A DNA stretch of 64,000 nt from contig NZ_VUNR01000010.1 in NCBI RefSeq assembly GCF_009695585.1, forward strand, positions 27,373 to 91,372, written 5' to 3'. This document shows positions 25,268-34,706 of the stretch, piece after piece. The number at the start of each line of letters is the position of its first letter. Positions within the stretch are counted from its first letter, which is position 1. Made by a program: the position numbers and the translations under genes. The notes beneath the pieces were generated by a model that saw only the letters and a program-made list of their open reading frames with translations, searched no databases and had not been told where the DNA came from. This stretch comes from Anaerovibrio slackiae (GTDB taxonomy: Bacteria; Bacillota; Negativicutes; Selenomonadales; Selenomonadaceae).

Positions 25268-26605
25268 TCACAAACTTTGCATCCATATTTTCTTTTTGAA
25301 CACAATAACAGTCACCAGCAGCCGCACGGCTTCCTCCAGTGACAGAATGAAGTACACATACGGTATCGGCAGGTTCAGCACGAAGGCGGAGAGATAGCCC
25401 AGTGGCACGCCGAAAATCCAGGTGCCCATCAGGTCAATCCACATGATCAGCTTTGTCTTGCCGCCGCTGCGGACGATGCCGCCCCCAAGAATCATGTTCA
25501 GCACCTTGATAGGCGCCACCAGGGCAAAGGCAAGCAGGATATCGCTGGCAATTTTTTTTGTGACATCCTCCACCGCGTAAATATCCACATAGAAGGATTT
25601 GGCAGCTATCAGCAGGGCGGACAGGAGAATGGCACCTCGGAGCCCGTACCAGACCAGTTTTTTTGCATTGCCATAAGCCTCATCATAATCCCTCTTGCCC
25701 AGGGATTTGCCTATCAGGATGCCTGCCGCCTGGGAAAGACCGCTCAGGGCGCCGATCATCAGTCCCTGAATCGGGTTGGTCAGTGTCATGGCGGCACAGG
25801 CGATGGTGCCCATGTGGCCGTAGATGGAGGCATAGACATTTTCCCCCAGGCTCCACATGAATTCCGTTACCAGTATAGGCAGCAGCATCCAGATGTACTG
25901 CCGGTAGCCCTCCGCGCCAAGGCTGAGGGAAAAGTGGAAGCTGCCACCGGTTTTGCGGTAGCTCATCAGGAAGGCCCCCAGAATCAGCAGAAAATTGGCC
26001 AGCTGTGCCATGACGGTGGCAATGGCGGCACCATCCACGCCCATAGGGGCAAAGCCCAGCTTGCCGAAGATGAGGACGTAGTTGAGGCCGGTGTTGACGA
26101 TAGCTGCCACGATGCTGGCATAGAGGGGCAGGGATGCCCTTTCCATGCAGCGGAGCATGGTGGACAGCAGGATGGCGCCGGCCATAGGCAGGAAGGTAAA
26201 GGCAATCAGCCGGAGATAGGAAGCGGCAACGGCACACATGGCGGCATCCTCCGTATAGATGCTCATGATGTGCCCGGGTACGCCCAGGCAGGCGGCGGTG
26301 AAGCCCAGTGCCAGCAGGATGGCGGCGGCCAGATTGACGGAAAGGCTCCTGTCCACCTGCGCCTGCTCCCCCTTGCCCATGTACTGGGCAATCATGATGC
26401 CGGCAACCACGGCGATGGCAGATACCACCACCTGATAGATAGAAGAAAATTTCCCTGCCAGCCCTACGGCAGCAATGCTGACGCTGCCCAGCTGGCCGAT
26501 CATGATCTGGTCGATAATGCTGAATGAGGATTGCAGCATGCATTGCAGGGCCACCGGGACGGCAATGCTGAGGACGGTCTTTATAAAGGCATGGTTTGTA
26601 CCCAT
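25268..26605 (-). CDS. MATE-family efflux transporter
   Basis: 445 residues with about twelve membrane segments in two related halves. The N-terminus ALQCMLQSSFSIIDQIMIGQLG and the mid-protein repeat of the same pattern (TEFMWSLGENVYASIYGHMG) are typical of the DinF/NorM MATE family, which exports drugs or metabolites using sodium or proton gradients. Its TGA stop directly abuts the terminal repeat of element B. It is 80 bp downstream of a LacI-type regulator on the same strand and is probably its target (inference). Substrate unknown. Confidence 0.92.
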   Translation of the reverse strand: MGTNHAFIKTVLSIAVPVALQCMLQSSFSIIDQIMIGQLGSVSIAAVGLAGKFSSIYQVVVSAIAVVAGIMIAQYMGKGEQAQVDRSLSVNLAAAILLALGFTAACLGVPGHIMSIYTEDAAMCAVAASYLRLIAFTFLPMAGAILLSTMLRCMERASLPLYASIVAAIVNTGLNYVLIFGKLGFAPMGVDGAAIATVMAQLANFLLILGAFLMSYRKTGGSFHFSLSLGAEGYRQYIWMLLPILVTEFMWSLGENVYASIYGHMGTIACAAMTLTNPIQGLMIGALSGLSQAAGILIGKSLGKRDYDEAYGNAKKLVWYGLRGAILLSALLIAAKSFYVDIYAVEDVTKKIASDILLAFALVAPIKVLNMILGGGIVRSGGKTKLIMWIDLMGTWIFGVPLGYLSAFVLNLPIPYVYFILSLEEAVRLLVTVIVFKKKIWMQSL

Positions 26606-26684
26606 TGAAAATCACTCCCTTAATTTTATGGTTATATTTTAAAATAGGATATGATAAAATGCAATAGGTTAAACGCATAACCCT

Positions 26685-27785
26685 TTATAAAATTCGATTT
26701 AATTGCTTAGATATTTTGCAAGGTGCAGTGCTGTCACGCAGCACCAGCTGCACGGGCAACATGCCTGGCTGCTGGAAGGGAGTGCCCTGCTTCAGCTCCC
26801 TGAGTGCCAGCAGGGCACTGGCGGCACGGCTGGCGGCATCCTGCCGCACAGTGGTCAGGGCAGGCACGAGCTGCTGGCAGATGGGAGTATCGTCAAAGCC
26901 TATAATGGACACATCCCGGGGCACTGCTACGCCCTTTTCCTGCAAAAACTGCATGAAGTCGATGGCATAATAATCTGACACGGCAAAGACGGCAGTGTGC
27001 TTCCTGATGAACTGGAAGTGCTGCTCATAAAATGTGCGGCGCAGCTCCTTCTGCATGGGAATCAGCAGCAAGTCCGTATTTTCTGCCCCGAAGCCTTCCA
27101 GAAAGCCCCGGATACGCTGGGCATCCATGCAGATTTCGTTGTCAGACAGGCACAGCGCCAGCTGATGCCCAAGGCCTTTTAGGTGCCTGCCGGCCTGCAG
27201 CCCTCCGTCGTAGTTGTCGATGGTCAGGTTGCAGAGCCGTGCAGCGGCAGCGTTGTCAGAATCGTTAATGCTGTCAATTTCGTTAGCGGCATTAGTACCG
27301 TTAATTTCATCAGCAGCGTTTTCGAAAAAGCCGTCATAAACCACAAAGGGGATGTGCATGAACTGACGGAGCTCCAGGTATTCTTCCTGGCAGAAACCGA
27401 TGATGACCATGCCCTCCATGTTCCACATAGATGCGAATTTGACAACATCAGAAAGCCGGGTAGTGGTTTTCACCATCATGAAGTAGCCGGATTTTTCGAT
27501 TTCGATGGACAGGGCGTTCAGGGAAGCGGACACGAAGGGGTCCTCCAGCACATGCCCTTCGTACTTGCCGTGGTTGTTGATGACGATGCCGATGATGCGC
27601 GAATCGTTCTGTGCCAGTAGCAGCCCTGCCATGCTGGGGATGTACTGCCTTTCCTCCAGCAGCTTCTGCACCCTCTTGACTGTGGCGTCGGAAATCCTTT
27701 TTGTCTTGCCGTGAATGACGTTGGAAACTGTTGCCGTGCTGACACCCAGCTCCCTGGCAATATCTACAATGCGTACTCTCTGCAT
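26685..27785 (-). CDS. LacI/GalR-family transcriptional regulator
   Basis: 366 residues from the ATG at 27785, chosen because RVRIVDIARELGVSTATVSN is the usual LacI start and GGCGG lies upstream. HTH plus hinge helix at 1-55; periplasmic-binding-protein-like sensor from about 60, ending in DVSIIGFDDTPICQQLVPALTTVRQ. Between about residues 160 and 195 an Asn/Asp/Ala/Glu-rich segment (EINGTNAANEIDSINDSDN) is inserted in the sensor. The inducer is probably a sugar or nucleoside-like ligand, unknown. It is cotranscribed with the MATE gene. Confidence 0.9.
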   Translation of the reverse strand: MQRVRIVDIARELGVSTATVSNVIHGKTKRISDATVKRVQKLLEERQYIPSMAGLLLAQNDSRIIGIVINNHGKYEGHVLEDPFVSASLNALSIEIEKSGYFMMVKTTTRLSDVVKFASMWNMEGMVIIGFCQEEYLELRQFMHIPFVVYDGFFENAADEINGTNAANEIDSINDSDNAAAARLCNLTIDNYDGGLQAGRHLKGLGHQLALCLSDNEICMDAQRIRGFLEGFGAENTDLLLIPMQKELRRTFYEQHFQFIRKHTAVFAVSDYYAIDFMQFLQEKGVAVPRDVSIIGFDDTPICQQLVPALTTVRQDAASRAASALLALRELKQGTPFQQPGMLPVQLVLRDSTAPCKISKQLNRIL

Positions 27786-27875
27786 ATCTTTACCGCCTTT
27801 CGGATTTTTCATTTTTGATTTTATTTTATAGGCAGGAATAATTTTCTGCAAGAGGCGGTTGCGGGGCGGAATTCA

Positions 27876-27905
27876 TTGACACAACTGCTCTATACATGCT
27901 ATGAT
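27876..27905 (+). promoter_or_regulatory. purA promoter
   Basis: TTGACA (27876-27881), 18-bp spacer, TATGAT (27900-27905). A leader of about 195 nt follows; no purine-riboswitch core was found in it. Confidence 0.75.
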
Positions 27906-28105
27906 ATATGAGTACATTAATGAGATGAAATATTTTATACTTGGGGCAAGGATTGCCTGAGTCTTTTTTTGATGCATTTCAGGAAAAGGCGTTAAAAAAT
28001 GTTTTAGGGAGCTGTCCTGCAAGATGGCAGGGCATGGCTCTGGTACAAGGGTTGCCTGGTATTGCGGCCGGGCGGCTTCATAGAAAAACGAGGGGAGACT
28101 GCTGT

Positions 28106-29392
28106 ATGTCAGCTGTTGTAGTTTTGGGCACCCAGTGGGGTGACGAAGGTAAGGGTAAAATCGTAGATTATCTGGCACAGAAGGCTGAGACTGTTGTCCG
28201 CTATCAGGGCGGCAGCAATGCCGGCCATACTGTTGCCGTTGATGGCACGGAGTACAAGCTGCGCCTGATGCCGTCCGGCATTCTTTACAAGGGTACTTTG
28301 TGCGTGGTGGGCAATGGTGTTGCCTTTAACCCGAAGGTTATGCTGCAGGAAATGGACGGCATGATTGAGAAGGGCATCGATGTCAGCGGCATCCGCATCA
28401 GCAACCGCGCCCATGTGGTTCTGCCGTACCACTGCGAGATGGACGGCTACATCGAGGAGCTGAAGGGTGACAACAAGGTAGGTACGACCAAGAACGGCAT
28501 CGGTCCGTGCTATGCCGACCGTGACCACCGCATCGGCATCCGTGTCTGCGATTTCATTGACAAGGAAGAATTTGCCAAGCGGCTGAAGGAAAACCTGGAG
28601 CTGAAGAATCAGGAGATTGTGAAGCTGTACGGCAAGGAGCCGATGGATTATGAGTCCATGCTGAAGGAGTATGAGGGCTATGCAGATCGCCTGCGCCCTT
28701 ATGTATGCGACACCATCGCATTGCTCCATGACGAAATCAAGGCTGACAGGAAAATCCTCTTTGAGGGTGCCCAGGCAACCATGCTTGATATTGACTACGG
28801 TACATATCCGTATGTTACCGCTTCCCATCCTATTTCCGGCGGCATCGGCGTAGGTGCAGGTGTTGCGCCTCGTGATATCGACAAGGTTGTAGGCGTGGTA
28901 AAGGCGTACTGCACCCGTGTCGGCGAGGGCCCATTCCCTACGGAGCAGCTTAATGAGATTGGCGACAAAATCCGCGATGCCGGTCATGAGTATGGCACTG
29001 TAACAGGCCGTCCGCGCCGTACCGGCTGGCTGGATGCCTGCGTTGTGCGCTATGCAGGTATGCTGTCCGGTATTGATTACATGGCTATCACCCGTCTTGA
29101 CATCCTTGATTGCATGGATGAAATCAAGATGTGCGTGGCCTACAAGTACAAGGGCGAAATCCTCAACGAGATTCCGGCTTCCCTGAAGGTGCTGGCAGAG
29201 GTTGAGCCTGTATATGAGACCTTTGAGGGCTGGAAGACCGATATCAGCGGCATCCGCACCTATGAGGAGCTGCCTGAGAAGGCCCGCATCTACCTGGAGC
29301 GCATGGCAGAGGTTACCGGCATTGACCTGGGCATTGTGTCCGTAGGGCCGAACCGCGACCAGACCATCGTTCTGGCTAAGGATTTATTCTAA
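28106..29392 (+). CDS. purA: Adenylosuccinate synthetase
   Basis: 428 residues from ATG at 28106 behind GAGGGGAG; longer in-frame extension upstream lacks a start signal. Makes adenylosuccinate from IMP, aspartate and GTP in AMP synthesis. GTP loop GTQWGDEGKGK at 8-18 with catalytic Asp13, GSNAGHTV near 36, and the IMP/aspartate loops TTKNGIGPCY and VTGRPRRTGWLD all intact. Monocistronic with its own terminator. Confidence 0.97.
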   Translation: MSAVVVLGTQWGDEGKGKIVDYLAQKAETVVRYQGGSNAGHTVAVDGTEYKLRLMPSGILYKGTLCVVGNGVAFNPKVMLQEMDGMIEKGIDVSGIRISNRAHVVLPYHCEMDGYIEELKGDNKVGTTKNGIGPCYADRDHRIGIRVCDFIDKEEFAKRLKENLELKNQEIVKLYGKEPMDYESMLKEYEGYADRLRPYVCDTIALLHDEIKADRKILFEGAQATMLDIDYGTYPYVTASHPISGGIGVGAGVAPRDIDKVVGVVKAYCTRVGEGPFPTEQLNEIGDKIRDAGHEYGTVTGRPRRTGWLDACVVRYAGMLSGIDYMAITRLDILDCMDEIKMCVAYKYKGEILNEIPASLKVLAEVEPVYETFEGWKTDISGIRTYEELPEKARIYLERMAEVTGIDLGIVSVGPNRDQTIVLAKDLF

Positions 29393-29398
29393 AAGTTT

Positions 29399-29437
29399 AG
29401 GGGTTATCATCTTGAGTAAAAAGATGGTAGCCCCTTT
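29399..29437 (+). terminator. purA terminator
   Basis: AGGGGTTATCATCTT (29399-29413) pairs with AAGATGGTAGCCCC (29420-29433) and runs into TTTT. Confidence 0.9.
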
Positions 29438-29439
29438 TG

Positions 29440-29560
29440 TATGTATTGCATGTCTATTATGCGTATATGGCATGTATACCATGTGTGTATTGTGTGAATT
29501 GTAAGTGTTACGTGCATTACGTGTGTTAAATGTTTGTAACATTGTGTGTTTTTTTATGTG
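29440..29560. repeat. GT-rich degenerate periodic tract upstream of sufC
   Basis: About 120 bp made of loosely repeated words of roughly 10 bp such as tatggcatgt, ataccatgtg, tgtattgtgt, tgttacgtgc, attacgtgtg and ttaaatgttt. It fills the purA-sufC gap, and no clear sigma-A promoter stands out within it. Confidence 0.55.
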
Positions 29561-29581
29561 TATTAGGAGAAGTAGATTATT

Positions 29582-30334
29582 ATGCTGGAATTAAAGAATG
29601 TCACCTACACAGTTGCAGATGGCAATGCTGGCAAGAATATTATTGACCACATGAATCTGGTTATTCCTGATGGCAAATTTGTGGTCATCACAGGGCCAAA
29701 TGGCGGTGGCAAGTCCACCCTGGCCAGGACTATCATGGGCATCAACCCCATTACTGAGGGGCAGATTGTGTTTGACGGCGAGGATATTACGGAGAAAAAC
29801 ATCACGGAGCGGGCTAAGCTGGGCATCAGCTTTGCCTTTCAGCAGCCAGTGCATTTCAAGGGCATCAAGGTGATTGACCTTTTGCGGCTGGCTACCGGCA
29901 CCAACCTGTCCGTGGCAAAGGCATGTGAGTACCTTTCCCGGGTAGGGCTGTGCGCCAAGGAGTACATTCAGCGTGAGGTAAATTCCTCCCTGTCCGGCGG
30001 CGAGCTGAAGCGTATTGAGATTGCCACCGTGCTGGCACGGGGAACGAAGTTTTCCATCTTTGACGAGCCGGAGGCAGGCATCGACATTTGGAGCTTTCAG
30101 AACCTGATTCAGGTGTTTGAGAATATCCGTGAGACGGTGCAGGGAACGGTGCTGATTATTTCTCATCAGGAGCGCATCCTGAATATTGCTGATGAGATTG
30201 TGGTGATTGAGAACGGCAGGGTGGCAAAGCAGGGGCCGAAGGATGAAATCCTGCCGGAGCTGCTGGGAACTGCCTCCGCTGTGAATGCTGCTTGCAGCAA
30301 GCTGGCACCGGAAAGGAGGAGCGCAATATGCTAG
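29582..30334 (+). CDS. sufC: Fe-S assembly ATPase SufC
   Basis: 250 residues. ABC ATPase with Walker A GPNGGGKST at 38-46, signature LSGGELKRIE near 138 and Walker B FSIFDEPEAGID. The SufC-type DEPEAGID (DEPDSGLD in others) and FAFQQPVHFKGI fit the Fe-S scaffold family, not a membrane transporter. It energises the SufB-type scaffold on which Fe-S clusters are built. Its stop overlaps the sufB start by 7 bases. Only SufC and one SufB/D protein are present, with no sufS, sufU or sufD nearby. Confidence 0.9.
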   Translation: MLELKNVTYTVADGNAGKNIIDHMNLVIPDGKFVVITGPNGGGKSTLARTIMGINPITEGQIVFDGEDITEKNITERAKLGISFAFQQPVHFKGIKVIDLLRLATGTNLSVAKACEYLSRVGLCAKEYIQREVNSSLSGGELKRIEIATVLARGTKFSIFDEPEAGIDIWSFQNLIQVFENIRETVQGTVLIISHQERILNIADEIVVIENGRVAKQGPKDEILPELLGTASAVNAACSKLAPERRSAIC

Positions 30335-31251
30335 ACAAAATCCAGATGCAGATGCTGACCGAGGTGGCTGACCTGCACGGCGTGCCGGAGGGGGCGTACA
30401 ATATCCGCGTCAACGGCGAAAAGGCAGGGCGCAATACCACTGCCAACATCGACATTGCTACCAAGACTGACGGCAAGAGCGGTATTGATATCCGCATCAA
30501 GCCGGGCACAAAGAACGAGAGCGTCCATATCCCGGTGGTGCTCAGTGAAAGCGGCATCAAAGAAACCGTGTACAATGATTTTTACATTGGCGAGGATTCC
30601 GACGTGGTTATCGTGGCTGGCTGCGGCATCCATAATTGCGGCAACCAGGATTCCCAGCATGATGGCGTGCACCGCTTCTTTGTGGGCAAAAATGCCAAAA
30701 TCCGCTACGTGGAGAAGCACTACGGCGAGGGAGACGGCAGCGGCAAGCGCATCCTGAATCCTGTCACCGAGGTGTACCAGGAGGCTGGCAGCTATGTGGA
30801 CATGGAAATGGTGCAGATAAAAGGGGTGGACAACACCCATCGCATCACCAGGGCGGAGCTGGCAGAAGGGGCTACTATGATTGTCCATGAACGCCTGATG
30901 ACTCACGGGGAGCAGGTTGCTACCAGCGTATACGAGGTAGCATTGAATGGGGAGGGCTCCAGCACGGATGTGATTTCCCGTTCCGTGGCCAAGGACACCT
31001 CCGAGCAGGTCTTTGAGGCGGCTATCGTGGGCAACAGCGTATGCAGCGGCCATGCGGAGTGCGATGCCATCATCATGGACAAGGCTCATGTGGTGGCTGT
31101 GCCGAAGCTGGATGCCAGGAATGTGGATGCCGCCCTTATCCATGAGGCGGCTATCGGCAAGATTGCCGGGGACCAGCTCATAAAGCTCATGTCCCTGGGG
31201 CTTACCGAGGCAGAGGCGGAGGAGCAGATTATCGGCGGCTTCCTCAGATAA
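30328..31251 (+). CDS. sufB: SufB/SufD-family Fe-S scaffold protein
   Basis: 307 residues from ATG at 30328, with AAAGGAGG 9 bases before and 7-base overlap with sufC. It carries the SufBD beta-helix core, with HDGVHRFFVGKNAKIRYVEKHYGEG, HERLMTHGEQ and the C-terminal ARNVDAALIHEAAIGKIAGDQL. At about 300 residues it is far shorter than standard SufB (about 470), as in the minimal two-component SMS/SufBC systems of anaerobes. It would act as a homodimer with SufC. A sulfur donor is not encoded nearby; the cysteine desulfurase may be elsewhere. Confidence 0.88.
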   Translation: MLDKIQMQMLTEVADLHGVPEGAYNIRVNGEKAGRNTTANIDIATKTDGKSGIDIRIKPGTKNESVHIPVVLSESGIKETVYNDFYIGEDSDVVIVAGCGIHNCGNQDSQHDGVHRFFVGKNAKIRYVEKHYGEGDGSGKRILNPVTEVYQEAGSYVDMEMVQIKGVDNTHRITRAELAEGATMIVHERLMTHGEQVATSVYEVALNGEGSSTDVISRSVAKDTSEQVFEAAIVGNSVCSGHAECDAIIMDKAHVVAVPKLDARNVDAALIHEAAIGKIAGDQLIKLMSLGLTEAEAEEQIIGGFLR

Positions 31252-31313
31252 GCAGATTTTGCCGGATAATAAAACGTGCAGTAATTGGATATGCCTGACA
31301 GGCAGATAAAATA

Positions 31314-31390
31314 AAAATACCTCTATGGCAGATGGCAGGCAGCTGGCGCATAGTGCGCGGAAAGCTTGCAGTCTTCATAGAGGTATTTTT
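31314..31390. terminator. Bidirectional terminator, sufB / DMT transporter
   Basis: AAAATACCTCTATG (31314-31327) pairs with CATAGAGGTATTTTT (31376-31390) around a 48-nt loop; it serves both converging genes. Confidence 0.8.
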
Positions 31391-31414
31391 ATATTATTTC
31401 GTTAATGTTGTGTG

Positions 31415-32311
31415 TCATGCTTTTCTTTTGCCGCGGTACTGGGAAATCACCAGGCCTCCCAGGGTTAGCACGATGCCCAGTGCCGACATAGGCGTAATCT
31501 GCTCATCCAGGACGATGATGGAGGTGACTACCGTAATGACAGGCACCATGTAGATGTAGATGCTGGTCTGGATAGCCCCGATCATCTTGACGGCATAGTT
31601 CCAGGTGACGAAGCACAGGGCTGAGGCACCCAGCCCCAGGAACAGCAGATTCAGCAGGTAGGCAGGCTCCTGCAAGGGGAGCAAACTCCAGCTGCAATCA
31701 AAAAAGAGCAATGACGGCAGCATAAAGAGAATACCGTAGAAAAATATCCGCCTGGTCATGACAATGGTGTTGTAGCCGTAATTGCCGATGCCCTTGGTGA
31801 TGACGGCATAAAATGCCCAGGCAAGGGCTGCCAGCAGGGCAAGTATATCACCTACAGGGTTCAGCTGCAGCTCGGCACCGTTGAAGCTGATGAGGAAAAT
31901 GCCGGACAGTGCCACAAGAAAGCCGAAGAAAAACTTTTTGTTGATGGCATCCTCGTCCATATGGGCAAAATATGCCACGATGGCGGTGAAGCACGGCGCG
32001 ATGGAGGTGATTACCCCTACGTTGGAAGCCATGGTGTAGGTCAGGGCGATATTTTCCAGCAGGTAGTAGAGGCAGATGCCGCACAGCCCTGCCGCGGCAA
32101 ATACCAGCTCCTGCCGCAGGCTGGTTCCCTTCAGCGGCTTCGGATAGATGATGGTCAGGGCAATCAGCCCCATGAGAAAGCGGAAAAAGAGAATTTCCAC
32201 CGGCTGGTATGCTTCCAGCAGTATCTTGGTGGAGACAAAGGTGGTGCCCCAGAGAATTATCGTCAGGATGGCAGCCAGATGCCCCAGTTTTTGTGTATGT
32301 GTCATAGTCAT
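31415..32311 (-). CDS. DMT superfamily (EamA) transporter
   Basis: 298 residues with about ten membrane helices in two EamA halves. Motifs include AAILTIILWGTTFVSTKILL at the N-terminus and GASALCFVTWNYAVKMIGA in the second half, characteristic of RhaT/YdcZ-like drug/metabolite exporters. Inner-membrane protein exporting an amino acid or other metabolite; substrate not predictable. Monocistronic, divergent from the GH18 gene; the 226-bp region between them is AT-rich and holds a TATAAT-like box near 32500. Confidence 0.88.
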   Translation of the reverse strand: MTMTHTQKLGHLAAILTIILWGTTFVSTKILLEAYQPVEILFFRFLMGLIALTIIYPKPLKGTSLRQELVFAAAGLCGICLYYLLENIALTYTMASNVGVITSIAPCFTAIVAYFAHMDEDAINKKFFFGFLVALSGIFLISFNGAELQLNPVGDILALLAALAWAFYAVITKGIGNYGYNTIVMTRRIFFYGILFMLPSLLFFDCSWSLLPLQEPAYLLNLLFLGLGASALCFVTWNYAVKMIGAIQTSIYIYMVPVITVVTSIIVLDEQITPMSALGIVLTLGGLVISQYRGKRKA

Positions 32312-32537
32312 CCCCCTAGCAATTTATTATGCTGTGCACAGCTTTTTTGTAAAAAATTTTTCTTTTATGTAAATAATCACTTATTAATTTTTAGTTATAT
32401 AGCATAATGACACATTATAACATTAAAGGGCGAAAAAACAATGGGAAATATTATTTATCTTTTTAGTAGTATTTCTTTTTCCTATGAATTATAATTTATA
32501 TGGAAGGTAAACGGATGCGGAAGGGGCGATAAGCTGC

Positions 32538-33572
32538 ATGAAAAAGGCGGTAATAGCGGTATTTATGGTGGTGCTGCTGTGGGCGAATACGGCTTTGGCG
32601 GCAGGGCAGTTAAGTGTGCTGTGGGACTGGCAGGCACCGGGGGAAAAGTCCGGCAGGCTGGCAGAGCAGCCACGGCTGCCAGGGGTAAATGTACTGTCCC
32701 CCAGCTGGTTCATCATTGCCAATGAAAAGGGGAAAATCAAGGATAAGAAGGGCAATGCCAGCCTGGATTATGTCAGGCAGGCTCATGAGCGGGGCTATCA
32801 GGTCTGGGCATTGATTACCAACGACTTCAACCCGGATATGACGAAAAAGCTTCTGGCGAGCCCTATGGGCAGGGAAAATGCCGTCAGGGAAATGAAGTCA
32901 TTGGCGAAAAAATACCAGCTGGACGGCATCAACATCGACTTTGAAAATATTCATCCTGAGGACAGGGACAGGCTGACGGACTTCGTGGGGGAAATCAGCA
33001 GGGCACTTCAGGCGGAGGGGCTGACTGTCTCCATGGACATTACCATTCCCAGCAGCTCCGGCATGTGGTCCCGCTGCTACGACCGCAGGGCATTGGCGGA
33101 GCAGGTGGACTACCTGATGCTGATGGCATACGATGAGCACAGCGCGGCCTCCACGGTCAGCGGTTCCGTGGCCTCCTTGGGCTGGGTGGAAAAGGGCATC
33201 ATGGCAACCCTGGCGGAAGGAGTGCCGCCCAGGAAGCTGCTTCTTGGCATGCCCCTGTATATGCGCATCTGGCAGGAGGACATAAAGACCGGCAAGGCAA
33301 AGGGCAAAACTTTGTCCATGTCCCAGGCGGAGCAAATGATTGCAGACAGGGGACTGGCGCCTGTGTGGCTGCCCGAGGCAGGCCAGTATTATTTTGAGTA
33401 CGCGGAAGGAAAGAGCCGCTATCGGGTGTGGCAGGAGAACCGCCGCTCCCTGGCACTGAAGGCATCACTGGTCAGCCGCTATGACCTGGCTGGCGGTGCT
33501 TACTGGCGCAGTACCCTGGAAACGCCAGATGTGTGGGAGACGCTGGCGCAGGTTATGGCAGCAGGCAGATAA
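32538..33572 (+). CDS. Secreted glycoside hydrolase family 18 protein
   Basis: 344 residues. A signal peptide with cleavage near ANTALAA-GQ (about 22). TIM-barrel GH18 fold with active-site segment DGINIDFEN at 129-137. The DxxDxDxE motif appears with Asn at the first inner Asp, and Glu136 is the catalytic acid. LMAYDEHS and the C-terminal GGAYWRS support the fold. No LysM domain, unlike spore-cortex YaaH/SleL. It probably cleaves a GlcNAc-containing polymer in the periplasm or outside; substrate uncertain. Monocistronic. Confidence 0.87.
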   Translation: MKKAVIAVFMVVLLWANTALAAGQLSVLWDWQAPGEKSGRLAEQPRLPGVNVLSPSWFIIANEKGKIKDKKGNASLDYVRQAHERGYQVWALITNDFNPDMTKKLLASPMGRENAVREMKSLAKKYQLDGINIDFENIHPEDRDRLTDFVGEISRALQAEGLTVSMDITIPSSSGMWSRCYDRRALAEQVDYLMLMAYDEHSAASTVSGSVASLGWVEKGIMATLAEGVPPRKLLLGMPLYMRIWQEDIKTGKAKGKTLSMSQAEQMIADRGLAPVWLPEAGQYYFEYAEGKSRYRVWQENRRSLALKASLVSRYDLAGGAYWRSTLETPDVWETLAQVMAAGR

Positions 33573-33662
33573 AGGTAGGAAGCCTGGCGAAATGGTGCAG
33601 AAATGCACATGATTGTAAATAATTGTACATAATTGAATATAAGCTATAATTAATGAATGTAT

Positions 33663-33719
33663 TCCTCCGGGAAAATGGGCGCAGAAGCTTGTTTCCCCGG
33701 GGGATTTTTGTATACATAG
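33663..33719 (+). terminator. Terminator after the GH18 gene
   Basis: TCCTCCGGG (33663-33671) pairs with CCCGGGGGA (33706-33714), then TTTTT. It lies immediately upstream of the pst Pho box. Confidence 0.75.
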
Positions 33720-33722
33720 ATA

Positions 33723-33774
33723 TTTACATTTTTTTTACAAAAACAGGCAGATGGACTTTACATTTGCGTATTAA
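33723..33774 (+). promoter_or_regulatory. Pho box and promoter of the pst operon
   Basis: Three direct TTTACA hexamers at 33723, 33734 and 33757 (spacings 11 and 23), followed by an AT-rich -10 candidate TATTAA. Direct TTNACA-type repeats at 11-bp intervals are the PhoP/PhoB-binding pattern of Firmicutes. The same arrangement precedes ppx at 38097. Confidence 0.75.
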
Positions 33775-33829
33775 TATATAGCCATGTTCAGAGAAATCCG
33801 TAAATGTTATTGAAGGAGAGTGCAAGGAA

Positions 33830-34675
33830 ATGAAGAACATGAAGAAATTATTTTCAGTTTTATTATCAGTAATGATGCTGGGGCTTTTGGCGGCCGGCTG
33901 TGGCAGTGACAAGGGCGGCAGCAGCTCCGGGCTGGCTGGCGCGGTGTCCACCAACGGTTCCACCTCCATGGAGAAGGTTATCGGCATCCTGTCCGAGAAG
34001 TTTATGGAGGATAACAAGGGCGTTACCATTACCTATGATGCTTCCGGTTCCGGTACCGGCATCGAGGCAGTAAGCAAGGGCTCCACTGATATCGGCCTTT
34101 CCTCCCGTGCCCTGAAGGACAGCGAGAAGGCAAAGGGCTTGAAGGAGACCACTGTGGCACTGGATGGCATCGCCATTATCGTCAATGAGAAGTGCCCGGT
34201 AGATGACCTGAAGGTTGAGGATGTGGCTGCCCTGTTCAACGGCGAGGCTGCTGACTGGAGCAAGTTTGGCAGCAATGCCGGCAAGGTTGCAGCTATTGGC
34301 CGTGAGGCTGGTTCCGGCACCCGTGATGGCTTTGAGTCCATCACCAAGACCAAGGACAAGTGCAAGCTGGCTCAGGAGCTGACCTCCACCGGCGCCGTAA
34401 TTGAGGCTGTCAAGAACAGCGAGGCTGCCATCGGCTATGCTTCCTTTGCTTCTGTAGAAAACCAGAAGGGCATCAAGGTTCTGAAGGTTAATGGCGTGGA
34501 GTGCAGCGAGGAGAATATTTCCAATGGCAAGTATGTTATCCAGCGTCCGTTCAACCTGATTACCAAGGAAGGTGCACAGCTCAGCGAGGCTGCCCAGGCT
34601 TTCTTTGACTTCATGACTTCCAAGGCAGCTGCCGAGCTGATTGTTCAGGCTGGTGCAGTACCAACTGCTAAATAA
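33830..34675 (+). CDS. pstS: Phosphate ABC transporter, substrate-binding lipoprotein
   Basis: 281 residues. A lipobox LLAAGC places the modified cysteine at residue 24. Phosphate-binding motifs NGSTSMEKVI, DASGSGTGIEAV and GREAGSGTRDGFES are in the expected order of PstS. It captures phosphate in the periplasm and delivers it to PstCA. GAAGGAGA precedes the ATG. First gene of the pstSCAB-phoU operon and controlled by the upstream Pho box. Confidence 0.96.
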   Translation: MKNMKKLFSVLLSVMMLGLLAAGCGSDKGGSSSGLAGAVSTNGSTSMEKVIGILSEKFMEDNKGVTITYDASGSGTGIEAVSKGSTDIGLSSRALKDSEKAKGLKETTVALDGIAIIVNEKCPVDDLKVEDVAALFNGEAADWSKFGSNAGKVAAIGREAGSGTRDGFESITKTKDKCKLAQELTSTGAVIEAVKNSEAAIGYASFASVENQKGIKVLKVNGVECSEENISNGKYVIQRPFNLITKEGAQLSEAAQAFFDFMTSKAAAELIVQAGAVPTAK

Positions 34676-34706
34676 GCAGGCTTTTAGTAAAGAGGTCTGA
34701 TATATC

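Noticed and set aside
27906..28105. Purine riboswitch in the purA leader
   Set aside because: The conserved junction and loop sequences of the purine aptamer were not found in the 195-nt leader.
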